Source: CAVOGJ01 sp963700865 (GTDB lineage Bacteria; Planctomycetota; Planctomycetia; Pirellulales; Pirellulaceae). From it: a DNA stretch of 64,000 bases. The stretch is from assembly GCA_963700865.1 (NCBI GenBank), contig CAVOZC010000001.1:558001-622000 (forward strand), in the 5' to 3' direction. The position numbers and the translations under genes are program-made. Positions 8,743 through 18,695 of this stretch are shown here, in pieces. The stretch's first letter is position 1. Each line of letters starts with the position of its first letter. The notes beneath the pieces are model-generated. The model had not been told where the DNA came from and searched no databases. It worked only from the letters and a program-made list of their open reading frames with translations.

Positions 8743-11272
8743 TTATTCGGCCTGCGAAAGACGAAACAGGGGATCGCTGCGAAAGGTCTTCACTTCAGCC
8801 CCTGCTGAATTCAGCCGCACCTGCACGGCTCCAGCGAACGCCGTGTGAAAAACGCGGTCACTCGCTTGCCGGTAGGCCTCCACCCCGGCGCTCGTCGCCT
8901 GATGGGCCCCTCCGCTGATCACGATCACCTCGGGCCGGCACCAGGCGCAAAAGGCCGCCGGATCGCTCCGCAGACTGCCATGATGGGGCGCCATGGCGAC
9001 ATCGCAATCAAGGGGTGGCAGAGACAGGAGGCGTTCCATCCCCTCCTCCTCCAGGTCGCCGGTCAGCAGCATCGACCTGCCGCTGGCCTGGATGAGAACG
9101 ACCAGGCAGCGCTCGTTGTCGGTGGTGGTCGCTAGTTCGTCGGCGTGGAGAGGTGGATGCAAGACCTGCACTTGTACCTCTCGATCGTCCACCAGCAGCG
9201 TGCCCGCGGAAATCGTTTGGACCGGGATCGCGGCTTGCGATAACCGCTTCACCATTTCCTGAGCTGCGGCGTCGGTGACGGTCAACAGTCGCGGCGGCAC
9301 CAAAACGCGGCCCAAGTCAAAGCGCTCCGCCAGGACCGGCAGGGCATTGAAATGGTCGACATCGGCATGCGAAATGATCGCTGTATCGATACGCCGCACG
9401 CCCTGCGCCCACAGAAATTGAGAAATGTTCATCGCCGTGTAACGTTCATCACCCAGCGCGCCGGCATCATACAGCCAGACTTCGCCACCCGGCAATTCGA
9501 TCACCGTGCAGCCACCATGCCCCACCGCAAGAAACGTGCATTGCAAGGGTGAACGAGTCACGCTCCGAGGCGTCCACCAGAGCCCAGTCAGGAAAACGAT
9601 GTAGGCCGCCGCCAACCAATACGGCCATTTCGCGTGCCAACGGCGACGCAGCGTTCCTACCGCCAGGATCAGGTAGAATCCCAGCACGACCCCCGCCGAG
9701 GGGCCTACCACCCAGAGGTAGCTGAACGGAAGCGACTCAGCGGCCACCACACACCGTTCCGTGCACCGCAGCGAGCATCCACAGATGGCGCCGAGCCCAT
9801 CGGCGAATCCCGGGAACCAGCCGCTGACCAGCAGGACTCCAAAGCCTGATAACAGTGCCAGAGCAACCGGAATCCAGAGAAACAGGTTTAACCAGAGCGC
9901 GCTGGGCGAGACGAGATGAAAATTTCGCATCACCAGCGGCAATGCCAGGCACCAGATAACGGTACTTGCCAAAGCCGTTCGATAGAAGTTCGCCATCACG
10001 ATCCTCAACCACACCTCCCAATAGCCGCGACGGCGCGCAAGCAGCCGTTGCAGCGCTGTTTGGGGTCGTACCGCAGTGAGCATGGGCAAGAACCACATCA
10101 TGGAAGCGACGGCCAGAAATGACAACTGCGAACCCACGGCAAATAGCTCGCTGGGATTGAGGGCCAGTACGATCAGCGCTGCCGCTGCCAGTGAGTTGAA
10201 TCGTAGCGCATCGCGGCGCAGGATGCCGCTCAAACACATGACGTAAACGAGAATGGCCGCCCGTACCACTGGTGCTCGTCCACCCGACACCAGCGCATAA
10301 ACCGTGGTCACCACCATGACCAGGACGAAGGCATAGGTGGGTGGCACCATGCACACACGCGCGAGCAGATAGAAGCCCATGGCCACAATCGTGACGTGAA
10401 GGCCCGAGATCGCCAACAAATGGATCGTTCCCGTGCGCATAAAGCGATCGGTCCTTGGCCCGTCGAGATGCTCGCGGTCACCGAGCAAGAGGGCGGCGGC
10501 AAGTTCCGCCTGCCGTGGAGGCATATGCCGCCAAAGAGCTCGCTCGCCGTAGTGTCGCATCGAGGCCAGCAGCCAGCGTGGGTGCCAACGACCTGCCGAT
10601 TTTCGCACTTGCACGCTCTCGGGGTAGTCAGCGGTAATTCGGACCAATCTCCGATGGGACCGTTCGTACTCGTCCATCGGCCACCCTCCCGGGTTGGCTG
10701 CCCCTCCAGGACGTCGGAGATACCCGTAAATCTCCAGCTCATCCCCGGGTCGTATGCCCCGCAACTCGCCTCGTACCGTGAGTCGAGCGCTGCCCGAGGC
10801 CTGGGTCCACGCACGATCTTCCCGCAGGGCAATGACCCGTACGGCCAGGTAGGAATGGGGACCCGCAAGATCGGCGCGGCGCGACCCGCGCGGGGACTCC
10901 TCCACCACAAGCGGAAATCCCTCGGCTACTGCCCGCAGCACCGCCGGTTGGCGGTGGACATCACACCGCAGTCCCAGCTCGTCGACCGCAAAATGATGCC
11001 AATGCACATGGTGCCAGGTCGCAGCCAGCGCCAAAAATCCGACCAACGTCCACAGCGACGAAACCGTGATCCAGCGTCGTGCAACGAGGGCTGCCAGCCA
11101 GGCGGCCACCGTCATCAGCCCCCACACGGCGCCATGGCAGGCCAAGCCAGCGGTCGAGCATGATCCCGATCCCCACCGGCAGCAAAATGACCACCAGCGG
11201 ATGGCGACAATCGGCGGCGGATGGGAATATCGGGCGGTCCGTTCTCAAAACAACCCTTTCCGTGCGGTGCAA
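8743..11272 (-). CDS. comEC: ComEC/Rec2-type DNA-uptake channel protein, frameshifted near the N-terminus
   Basis: ComEC moves single-stranded DNA across the inner membrane during natural transformation. The 800-residue main frame (from about 11145) shows the OB-like domain, the Competence core (AISGLHVTIVAMGFY, then several membrane helices) and a C-terminal metallo-beta-lactamase-like domain with SHADVDHFNALPVLAE and MAPHHGSLRSD. The true N-terminus, with HPLVVILLPVGIGIMLDRW, lies in another frame starting near 11272. One extra base near 11130 explains the break (LDRWLGLPW joins AVWGLMTVAAW). The exact start is unclear, since only TTG codons are available. No other competence genes are visible nearby. 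Confidence 0.88.
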
Positions 11273-11519
11273 CCGCTTGCTGGCCCTGCAATGAGCGGGC
11301 CCTCATCCTAGGCAGTCCTTGCTATCTTTGTGGGCAACTCCGCGCATAAGCAACGTTAATCTTGGCGATTCCGCTCGTATTTTCACGGTGATCCGTCAAA
11401 TCTGGCCAGCGGGCTCCGGTTTGGAACGCGGGTTGCTCATTACGTTGGACATAAGCGGCACAATGTTAAGCAACGATGAAGTGCCGTTTGATTTTTCGTC
11501 TATGAGGAGGCATCCGGCA

Positions 11520-11906
11520 ATGATTCGATCAATCAGCACACCTTTGGACCACCAGATTTCTGCGGAGCAGGAACTGGGGACACAAATACTCGGCAAGAAG
11601 TATGGCATCCGCCGCCCGAACAAGGCACACACCGCAACGGCCCACCGGGTCGCCCGCCGATTCCAGACGGAATTCAATGAAGGGGACGGATTCGACATTC
11701 AAACCGACGACATTATCGTGGAAGTGGAGACGACGGCAACCATGTTTGACTCGGCGGCACGCCTGGCTCGAGAGCAAGGGCCGGTCTACATCGCCCTGAC
11801 GAACAAGGATGGCGTGGCGGACGCCTTGCGATCGATCCCCAACTTACGAGTGGGTATCATGGACGCCCATGGGAATATTGTCCGCGAGTCGCAAAATCCC
11901 TGCTAG
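11520..11906 (+). CDS. Hypothetical protein, 128 aa
   Basis: I do not recognise this protein. The start at ATG 11520 is favoured by GAGGAGG nine bases upstream; a longer frame from 11463 lacks this support. It appears soluble, with no signal peptide or helix. The N-terminal half is basic (KKYGIRRPNKAHTATAHRVA). The C-terminal half alternates hydrophobic strands and acidic positions: DDIIVEVETTATM, GPVYIALTNKDG and LRVGIMDAHGNIV. That pattern recalls alpha/beta folds such as restriction-endonuclease-like cores, but I see no firm PD-(D/E)xK motif. It stands alone between comEC, which diverges from it, and the kinase gene. Confidence 0.65.
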   Translation: MIRSISTPLDHQISAEQELGTQILGKKYGIRRPNKAHTATAHRVARRFQTEFNEGDGFDIQTDDIIVEVETTATMFDSAARLAREQGPVYIALTNKDGVADALRSIPNLRVGIMDAHGNIVRESQNPC

Positions 11907-12242
11907 AACAGCGTCAAGTGTCAGACTTGGCGAAGCGCTAGACGCGTGGGGCAGCGAGCTCAGCCCGATTTTGGCTGGCGACCGCGGGTGCCGATTCCGA
12001 GAAAACGGCGACGAATACGGTTTGTGGGTGGGTGAATCCACCCACTGACGGTGACTTGCTGGTAATTATGGCGACGTGGGGTAAAATGGGAGCGGGGAGG
12101 CCGTGCGGGCGGTCGCCTGGGCATCGTCATTTACGCCGCGCAGCGGCCACGGAACAGAGCACTTTTCACCCGTCAGCGGCAGGAGCGTTCGGGACGCGGC
12201 CGCGTCTCCGCATGACTCGGCCCGACGGCCCCAGCGCCCCTC
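11907..12242. other. Intergenic region before the kinase gene
   Basis: I see no convincing gene, and open frames here have no recognisable protein. A TAAAAT hexamer at 12082-12087 (context GGGGTAAAATGGG) could be the -10 box of the kinase promoter, about 155 bases before its ATG, but no clear -35 box accompanies it. Confidence 0.5.
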
Positions 12243-13838
12243 ATGGCCAAAGTCACCAGCAGAGAGAAGTTTCTGGAGCTTGTGCGCCGCAGCCGTTTGG
12301 TGGCGGAGGACCGGTTAGGGGACTTGCTCAAGCGGATCCAGCGATCTCCGAGCGATGAGCGGCCGAGGGACGCCGAGGCCTTGTCCGAACGGTTCATTGA
12401 GGCGAAGCTGCTGAACCAGTGGCAGGTCGATAATCTGCTGAAGGGCAAATACAAGGGATTCACGCTCGGCAAGTACAAATTGCTCGGCCACCTGGGCACA
12501 GGCGGGATGAGCAGTGTTTATCTGGCCGAGCATCCGGTCATGGAGCGGTTGGTTGCGGTCAAGGTGCTGCCCAAGCGGTTCGTCGAGGATCCCAATTATC
12601 TGGATCGTTTCAAGCGCGAGGCCCGCGCCGTTGCCGCACTCGATCATCCGAATATCGTGCGGGCATTCGACATCGATCAGGACGGCAACACGCATTACAT
12701 CGTGATGGAGTATGTCCAGGGGCGGGACCTACAGAAAATCGTGAAACAGGACGGGCCACTCGACCCGTGTGACGCGATGGACTATATCGCTCAGGCGGCT
12801 CTGGGCTTACAGCACGCGCACGAGGCCGGTCTGGTCCACCGCGATATCAAGCCAGCCAATTGTCTGGTCGACAAATCGCGTTGCGTGAAGCTGCTCGATC
12901 TTGGCTTGGCCATGTTCTCCGAGGACGATCGTCCGTCGCTGAGTGCCAAATACGACGATTCGGTCGTCGGCACGGCGGACTACCTGGCTCCCGAGCAGGC
13001 GCGAAACAGCCAGAACGTCGATTCTCGAGCCGACATCTATAGCCTGGGGTGTACCCTCTACTTTCTGCTCACCGGCCAGCCGCCATTCCCGGAGGGTTCG
13101 ATTGCCGAACGGCTGTTGAAGCACCAGACGGAGCAGCCGCCCAGTCTCTACGACTTGCGGAGCGATGCGCCTCCGGCGGTCGTCGAGCTGTGCCGGCGGA
13201 TGATGATCAAGGACCCGGCGCAGCGGATCCAGCAGGCGAGCCAGGTGGCCGATGAGATCCGCAGCTGGCTCGCCACCCGCGGACGCTCCATCACTTTTGA
13301 CCACAAGCTGGCGTCGTCACCGGCCGTGGCTCCCTTGCCCGTGCCCGTCGAGGGGGGATCGAGCTGGAGTCGCGGCGGAGGTTCTGGGTCGGGGCGAATT
13401 GGCAGGTCTCCCACGCCGCCCCCGGCACCGCGTCGCCCGTCGACCGACGACACACAGCCTTCGGCCAAGGATGATACTGCCCGTATCGGTATGGGCTCGT
13501 CCATCAACGACGATCTCGAATTGGCCCCGCTCGAGGAAGAACGGCGAGATTCGTCCGGATCGGGCCTCCACGACGATGATGCGGCCGCTCCATCGGCTGC
13601 CGATGTGGCCGCAGGGAGCCCGTCATCGATCGACGAGATGCAGTTGGAACGCTATGAGAGTGGTCCCCTGGACGCGCTGCTGGAAGATCCGCAGTTCTCC
13701 GGCAAGATCCAGATGCGCACGCAACCCCTGACGCAACGCGTCGAACCACCCTGGTATCACTCTTCCTGGCTGATCGTCGCCGTGCTGGCCATCCTGGGTG
13801 TGTTGGCGGCGATCCTGGTGCTGAGCTGGCTGGTCTAG
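12243..13838 (+). CDS. Membrane-anchored serine/threonine protein kinase
   Basis: This 531-residue Hanks-type kinase starts with an approximately 70-residue planctomycete-type region (ERFIEAKLLNQWQVDNLLKG). The kinase domain runs from about residue 78 to 345. It has the glycine loop LGTGGMSSVYLAEH, the ATP lysine in VAVKVLPK, the catalytic loop HRDIKPANCLV, DLG in place of DFG, and the APEQ motif. A Pro/Ser/Gly- and acid-rich linker of about 150 residues leads to one C-terminal membrane helix (LIVAVLAILGVLAAILVLSWL), so the kinase faces the cytoplasm with almost nothing outside. It phosphorylates unknown targets. No sensor domain is visible. The gene is monocistronic and converges with the HlyD gene. 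Confidence 0.93.
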   Translation: MAKVTSREKFLELVRRSRLVAEDRLGDLLKRIQRSPSDERPRDAEALSERFIEAKLLNQWQVDNLLKGKYKGFTLGKYKLLGHLGTGGMSSVYLAEHPVMERLVAVKVLPKRFVEDPNYLDRFKREARAVAALDHPNIVRAFDIDQDGNTHYIVMEYVQGRDLQKIVKQDGPLDPCDAMDYIAQAALGLQHAHEAGLVHRDIKPANCLVDKSRCVKLLDLGLAMFSEDDRPSLSAKYDDSVVGTADYLAPEQARNSQNVDSRADIYSLGCTLYFLLTGQPPFPEGSIAERLLKHQTEQPPSLYDLRSDAPPAVVELCRRMMIKDPAQRIQQASQVADEIRSWLATRGRSITFDHKLASSPAVAPLPVPVEGGSSWSRGGGSGSGRIGRSPTPPPAPRRPSTDDTQPSAKDDTARIGMGSSINDDLELAPLEEERRDSSGSGLHDDDAAAPSAADVAAGSPSSIDEMQLERYESGPLDALLEDPQFSGKIQMRTQPLTQRVEPPWYHSSWLIVAVLAILGVLAAILVLSWLV

Positions 13839-13911
13839 GAGGCGTGTTGCGTCAGCGGTTCACGGCGGGTGGCCCCGTCGTAGAGCACATGTTTCGCGCA
13901 CTCTTTTGTGG

Positions 13912-15144
13912 TCAATTCATGGACGTTCCCGCTCGACGTACGATCTGGGTACCATCATCAATCTTGTCGCTCGGGTGAAGGATCACTGGCTCCCCTTCGG
14001 CAAGGCCATCCAGCACTTCGGCCGCCACGTCGTTCTGGTGACCGATCGAGACGGTACGCAGGCGTGCCATCTGCGAATCCGCGACGAACACGGCCCAGGC
14101 GTCGGCGACTCGAAACAAGGCCGCCGTGGGAACTTGCACCACCGAGTCGCCTTCCCACGTGACGATCCGGGCCTCGACGCGGAATCCGTCCCCCAGCGAG
14201 GCGCGCTCCTGCGGGGGATCGCTGATGTCGATAAGAACATTCACACGTTGCTCCTCCACACCCAGGGAAGAGACTTTCGTGAAGGCGGACGGCTCGACCA
14301 GCCGGACACGGCCCTCCAGTCTGCGATCGCCCCCCCATCGTTCCAAGTAGGCCACCGCGCCGGGTCGGATGCGCACGGCGTCAACGGAGAGGACATCGAC
14401 GACCACTTCCAGATCGGCCGGATCGCCAACTTCGACGAGCGGCGTTCCCGGATCGACGACGGTCGAGCTTTCCTGAAGGACGCGCAGGATCCGCCCATCG
14501 ATCGGGGATTCGATCTCAAAATCGGACACGTCGCCATGGTCATCGTCGCGGGTGCGGACCAGAGCGGCTCGCGCCAGTTCCAATTCAAAGGAGGCGATCT
14601 GCTGTGCCATGACAGCGGCCCGATAGTCCTCGCGGGAAACCCGGTAGGCCATTTCGGCTCGATCGAGCGCTTCATCGGTGGCGGCTCCGGTGGGTACGAG
14701 CGTCCGCATTCTCGCCAATTCCGTTTCCGCATAGGCGAGGGCTGCCTTGGCGCTTTCCAAGTCCGGCGTGGTCCTCAGCAATTCGGTTTCCTCCGCCTTG
14801 ACGCGCATTTCGGCTTGCCGCAACTCGCGCGCGTCGAGCAGCCCCGGGTCGCGCGGCGTGATCACGGCCAGCTTCGTCTGACCTTGGATGACGGGATCAC
14901 CCGGATCGAGTTCCAGTCGCAGCAGACGACCGGTCAGGGGGGCCGACACCACATAGCGTTCCCGAATCCGCGTCCGCCCATCTTCGTTGACCGTGACCTG
15001 CATCGATCCGCGAACCACCCGCGCCAGATCGACGTCGATGGGCCGGGGCCGAATCGCAACGTAGGCCACGGCTGCGAGGACCGCCACCGCACCGCCCATC
15101 GATGCCCAGCGTATCAGTGATTTGAAGTTTCCCATGAACCACAT
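13912..15144 (-). CDS. HlyD-type periplasmic adaptor of an ABC exporter
   Basis: This 410-residue membrane-fusion protein has one N-terminal helix (MGGAVAVLAAVAYVAI). A lipoyl/biotinyl-like half follows (IRERYVVSAPLTGRLLRLELDPGDPV), then a long coiled-coil hairpin (about residues 95-190), the second lipoyl half (FEIESPIDGRILRVLQES) and a beta-barrel domain. Its ATG overlaps the TAA of the upstream permease gene (TAATG), and AAGGA lies just ahead, so the two are translated together. With the ABC permease and ATPase it forms a DevBCA/MacAB-like tripartite exporter of unknown substrate. No outer-membrane TolC-type gene is adjacent. Confidence 0.92.
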   Translation of the reverse strand: MWFMGNFKSLIRWASMGGAVAVLAAVAYVAIRPRPIDVDLARVVRGSMQVTVNEDGRTRIRERYVVSAPLTGRLLRLELDPGDPVIQGQTKLAVITPRDPGLLDARELRQAEMRVKAEETELLRTTPDLESAKAALAYAETELARMRTLVPTGAATDEALDRAEMAYRVSREDYRAAVMAQQIASFELELARAALVRTRDDDHGDVSDFEIESPIDGRILRVLQESSTVVDPGTPLVEVGDPADLEVVVDVLSVDAVRIRPGAVAYLERWGGDRRLEGRVRLVEPSAFTKVSSLGVEEQRVNVLIDISDPPQERASLGDGFRVEARIVTWEGDSVVQVPTAALFRVADAWAVFVADSQMARLRTVSIGHQNDVAAEVLDGLAEGEPVILHPSDKIDDGTQIVRRAGTSMN

Positions 15145-17507
15145 TATTCCTTGCTTTTCAACACCGCGACGAGATCCAATGTATCGATCTGCCGACGGAC
15201 GATCAGCCCCGAAATCGTTGTCGCCAGCAGCACGACCAGTCCCGCAAAGGCGTAGGTTTTCGGTTGGATCACGAGGGGGATACGATAAATCTCCGTATCC
15301 AGGCCCAGGGTCATCCAGGCGGCGAAGAGATATCCCAGCCCCATGCCCAGCGGCAGCGCCAGGGCCGTCAGCAGGGCGAGTTCTCCGAGCAGGATGTCGG
15401 AGACCTCGCGTCGCGTAAATCCGATCACACGCAACGTGGAGAGCTCGCGGGTCCGCTCCGAGAGCGAGATGCGAGCGCTGTTGTAGACGACTCCGAATGC
15501 GATAATGGATGCAAAGAGGATATTAAATGACCGCATGCGGAGCAGGTTCTCCGCCACGGTATCCTCAAAACTCTTGATCATCGCCGACTTGATGGTAACT
15601 GCGGCGACCCGCGGGCGTTCTTTGAGCGCGTGATACAGCGAGTCAATCTGTTGGTCGTCGATCATCACGAATACGCCACTGGCCGTTTCCCCCTCTTCCA
15701 TCAACAGCCGCACTTGATCTAACCGCATGTAGGCATTCATACCGGAATACTCCCGCACCAGCGCGGCGACGCGCACTCGGTGGGTCTGCCGTTCCCCTTC
15801 CATGATCTCCACGGTCACGAAATCCCCCGGCACAGCTTGCAGTTGTTGGGCCAGCTTGTCGGACAGCAGCAGACCGTGGTCGGGAAATGGCACCTGCTGC
15901 TCCTGGTCATTCATCACCCGGAATAACCGAGTCCCGTCCTCCAGCCCCATGATGCTGGTCCGTTCGTGACGGTGCGCCAACCGCAAGCGCACCGGCACGG
16001 CGCGAAAGGCCTGGTGTTGCATGACCCCGCGGAGGTGTTCGATTTCGTGGACTGCCCGTGAGGATGCAGGTTCGACAAACGTCACGGTCAGATCCTGCTG
16101 CTGCGCCAGTCGGAACTGAAAATCCATGATGTAGGTGATGGCGTCGAGCATGAAGCTGCCCAAGACCAGGACGGAAACGGCCATCGCAATGCCGAGGATG
16201 GAGAGTCCCGCCTTGACGGGGCGACGTTCCAGGTTGCGGAGCACCATCCGTGTCGTCTGAGACAACCACCGCCCCAAGCCGCTCTTCTCAAACAGGCTCG
16301 GCCGGTAGTTGGCCGGCGGTTCGGGACGCATTGCCTCGGCGGGCGCCAGCCGTACGGCCTTACGGACCGCTGCCAGCGTGCCCAGAACGGCGGCCAGGAT
16401 GCTGACCGTCAGACCCAGCACGACCACGGCCGGTTCCAGCTGGAATGAAAAAACAGGAAAGCGGTAAAAGCGAGAGTACATCCTGGCCATGCCATTTCCC
16501 ATCCACGCCCCCGCGGTGATGCCCAGCAACGATCCTACCAACGGAATCGCACACACCAACTGCAGGTAGTGGACACCAATTTCGCGGCGGGAATAACCGA
16601 ACGCCTTGAGGGCAGCGATCTGTTCGCGCTGCGTGGAGATCAATCGCGAGATCACCACGTTCAGTAGAAACGCCGCCACGCTCAGGAAAATCGTCGGCGC
16701 CACGATACCCATGCTGCGTAACTGCCGAATCTCGTCGGAAATGTACTGGTCGGACACCTGATCCCCGCGTCCATAGGCGCCCACGCCGCCATACGGCTCG
16801 GTAAGCAAATCCAGGCGTCGGATCACCTCCGGCTCCGAGGCACCGCGGAGTAGCGAGACCGAGAGCGAATTGAAGGCGCCATCCATGTCGAGCGCCGCGG
16901 CGACGCCTTCGTACGCCATGTAAAAAATGCCGAAGCGTCGATCATCCGGCAACAGGCTGCCGACATTGATCTGGATCAAGTACTCGGGCGACAGCACGAT
17001 GCCCACAATGCTCAGCAATTGCCGCCGGCCATTGATGATGGCAACGACATCGTCGCCCGGGTGCAAGTCGTGGGCATCGGCAAATGGCTCGCCCACCAAT
17101 ACCTCATTGCGGCGGGCGGGAGCCAGCCAACGACCGCGCCGCAAATGCAAGCCATTCAGGCGAGGCCGACCGACGTTCGGGACGGAAATCAAGCGGCCCA
17201 CGGCGGGCTCGGACATTCCCTCGACGTCGATCGTTACGTCAAACACTATCCGGGACTCGACTGCGGCAATCCCGGGCAGCTCCGCAATCTGGTCCACCAG
17301 GCCCCGTGGGGCTCGCTTCAACTGCGCGAACACATCGGCAAAGCCATAGCGTTCGTAAAAGGTATCCTTAGACCAGCGAATCGACGCCAGCGTACTTAGC
17401 GACATCACAAGCATGGCGATGCCGGCGGCAATCACCATGCTGATGGCCAGGGCCTGACCTCGCATATGATAAAGATCACGGGCCAGTTTTCGCTGCAGAG
17501 CGGACAT
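15144..17507 (-). CDS. ABC transporter permease, FtsX/MacB type (double-domain)
   Basis: This 787-residue permease has two FtsX repeats, giving 8-10 membrane helices. The first helix is ALAISMVIAAGIAMLVMSL, and a large MacB-type periplasmic domain follows it. The FtsX cores lie at about residues 270-400 (with EQIAALKAFGYSRREIGVHY) and in the C-terminal 130 residues (with TRELSTLRVIGFTRREVSDIL). The start ATG 17507 lies four bases after the ATPase stop; an in-frame ATG at 17528 overlaps that gene and is possible. The protein works with the ATPase upstream and the HlyD adaptor downstream, probably exporting a lipid or other envelope molecule by a mechanotransmission mechanism. Confidence 0.92.
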   Translation of the reverse strand: MSALQRKLARDLYHMRGQALAISMVIAAGIAMLVMSLSTLASIRWSKDTFYERYGFADVFAQLKRAPRGLVDQIAELPGIAAVESRIVFDVTIDVEGMSEPAVGRLISVPNVGRPRLNGLHLRRGRWLAPARRNEVLVGEPFADAHDLHPGDDVVAIINGRRQLLSIVGIVLSPEYLIQINVGSLLPDDRRFGIFYMAYEGVAAALDMDGAFNSLSVSLLRGASEPEVIRRLDLLTEPYGGVGAYGRGDQVSDQYISDEIRQLRSMGIVAPTIFLSVAAFLLNVVISRLISTQREQIAALKAFGYSRREIGVHYLQLVCAIPLVGSLLGITAGAWMGNGMARMYSRFYRFPVFSFQLEPAVVVLGLTVSILAAVLGTLAAVRKAVRLAPAEAMRPEPPANYRPSLFEKSGLGRWLSQTTRMVLRNLERRPVKAGLSILGIAMAVSVLVLGSFMLDAITYIMDFQFRLAQQQDLTVTFVEPASSRAVHEIEHLRGVMQHQAFRAVPVRLRLAHRHERTSIMGLEDGTRLFRVMNDQEQQVPFPDHGLLLSDKLAQQLQAVPGDFVTVEIMEGERQTHRVRVAALVREYSGMNAYMRLDQVRLLMEEGETASGVFVMIDDQQIDSLYHALKERPRVAAVTIKSAMIKSFEDTVAENLLRMRSFNILFASIIAFGVVYNSARISLSERTRELSTLRVIGFTRREVSDILLGELALLTALALPLGMGLGYLFAAWMTLGLDTEIYRIPLVIQPKTYAFAGLVVLLATTISGLIVRRQIDTLDLVAVLKSKE

Positions 17508-17511
17508 GCGG

Positions 17512-18269
17512 CTACCAGATGAGGTCATGGGCCAAGGCCCGACGTGCGTTGACCTGCACGTGGGACACATGTCCGTCTGAAAGCGAAATCACGCGATCGG
17601 CCATTTCGGCGATGACCGCATTGTGCGTAATCACGGCGGTGGTCGTACCCAGCTCCGAATTGACCCGTTGGATCGCCTCCAGCACCAATACGCCGGTCTT
17701 CACGTCGATGCCCCCGTCGGCTCGTCACACAGGAGGACATCCGGTTGCTTTGCCACAGCTCGCGCGATGGCCACCCGCTGCTGCTCTCCGCCCGACAATT
17801 GAGCCGGGAAGTGATCCAGGCGATTCTCCAAGCCGACCAACCGCAAGGCCTCCTCCGGCGGGATCGACCTTTCAGCAATCTCCGTGATGAGCGCCACGTT
17901 TTCACGAGCCGTCAGACTGGGGATCAGATTGTAGAACTGGAACACAAAACCAACGTGCCGCCGCCGAAAGAGCGTCAACGCGTCGTCGTCATAGTCCGTC
18001 AAGGTACTATCCAGATATTGAACCGTCCCCGAGGTGGGCACATCCAGTCCGCCGAGGATGTTGAGCAAGGTCGATTTACCACTGCCCGACGGTCCCAACA
18101 GCACCACGAATTCCCCCGCGTACAACTCAAGATCGACGCCCCGCAAGGCATGCACCGCGACGTCACCGCTGCCGTAAACCTTGGTCAGATCGCGGGCCAC
18201 GAACACGGATCGCCGCTCGCGCTGGCCAGCAGTCGGATGCGGTCCGGATGGCGATGGAGTGAGGGACAT
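17512..18269 (-). CDS. ABC transporter ATP-binding protein (LolD/MacB type), frameshifted
   Basis: The nucleotide-binding subunit of the exporter. Visible motifs are Walker A GPSGSGKST, the Q-loop FVFQFYNLIP, signature LSGGEQQRVAIARA, and Walker B VLLCDEP. The reading frame then stops right after the Walker B Glu (DEPTGAST, stop near 17700). The missing end, with the switch His in AVITHNAVIAEMADRV, continues in another frame to the TAG at 17512. One missing base near 17707 would restore the usual GALD box. The restored protein has about 252 residues. As sequenced, the product would lack the D-loop and H-loop and be inactive. The permease gene follows four bases later. Confidence 0.88.
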
Positions 18270-18554
18270 CTCGGTAGTTTAACGGTTTTGGAGGTGGTGC
18301 GGGTGCCGGAACGGTCGGACCTTCCAAGACTTGGTTCATGTCAAGGCCAAAGCCGTGTTCTGCAAGCTCGGATTCACGGTAGCCGTAGTTTCGCAGCGAA
18401 CCACCGAACAATCGCGACTGGCGACACCTGGTCGCATCCATGCGATTGCCATCCACCACTCGTACTCAGCGCAGCGGTACTCGTAATCATAATCGATGCC
18501 ATGGCAGGCTGCGTCCCGCTGATTCCCATGCTCGCCGGAAAGCCCATTGCCAGC
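18270..18554. other. Intergenic region between the ABC ATPase and the hexanucleotide repeat
   Basis: With the tandem repeat that follows, this is part of a gene-free stretch of about 425 bases. I see no supported gene. Upstream of the minus-strand ATPase start it should hold the promoter of the three-gene exporter unit, but I cannot point to convincing boxes. Confidence 0.45.
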
Positions 18555-18670
<116 letters not shown>

Positions 18671-18695
18671 TTTGAATACCGGCAAAGGTACGCGA

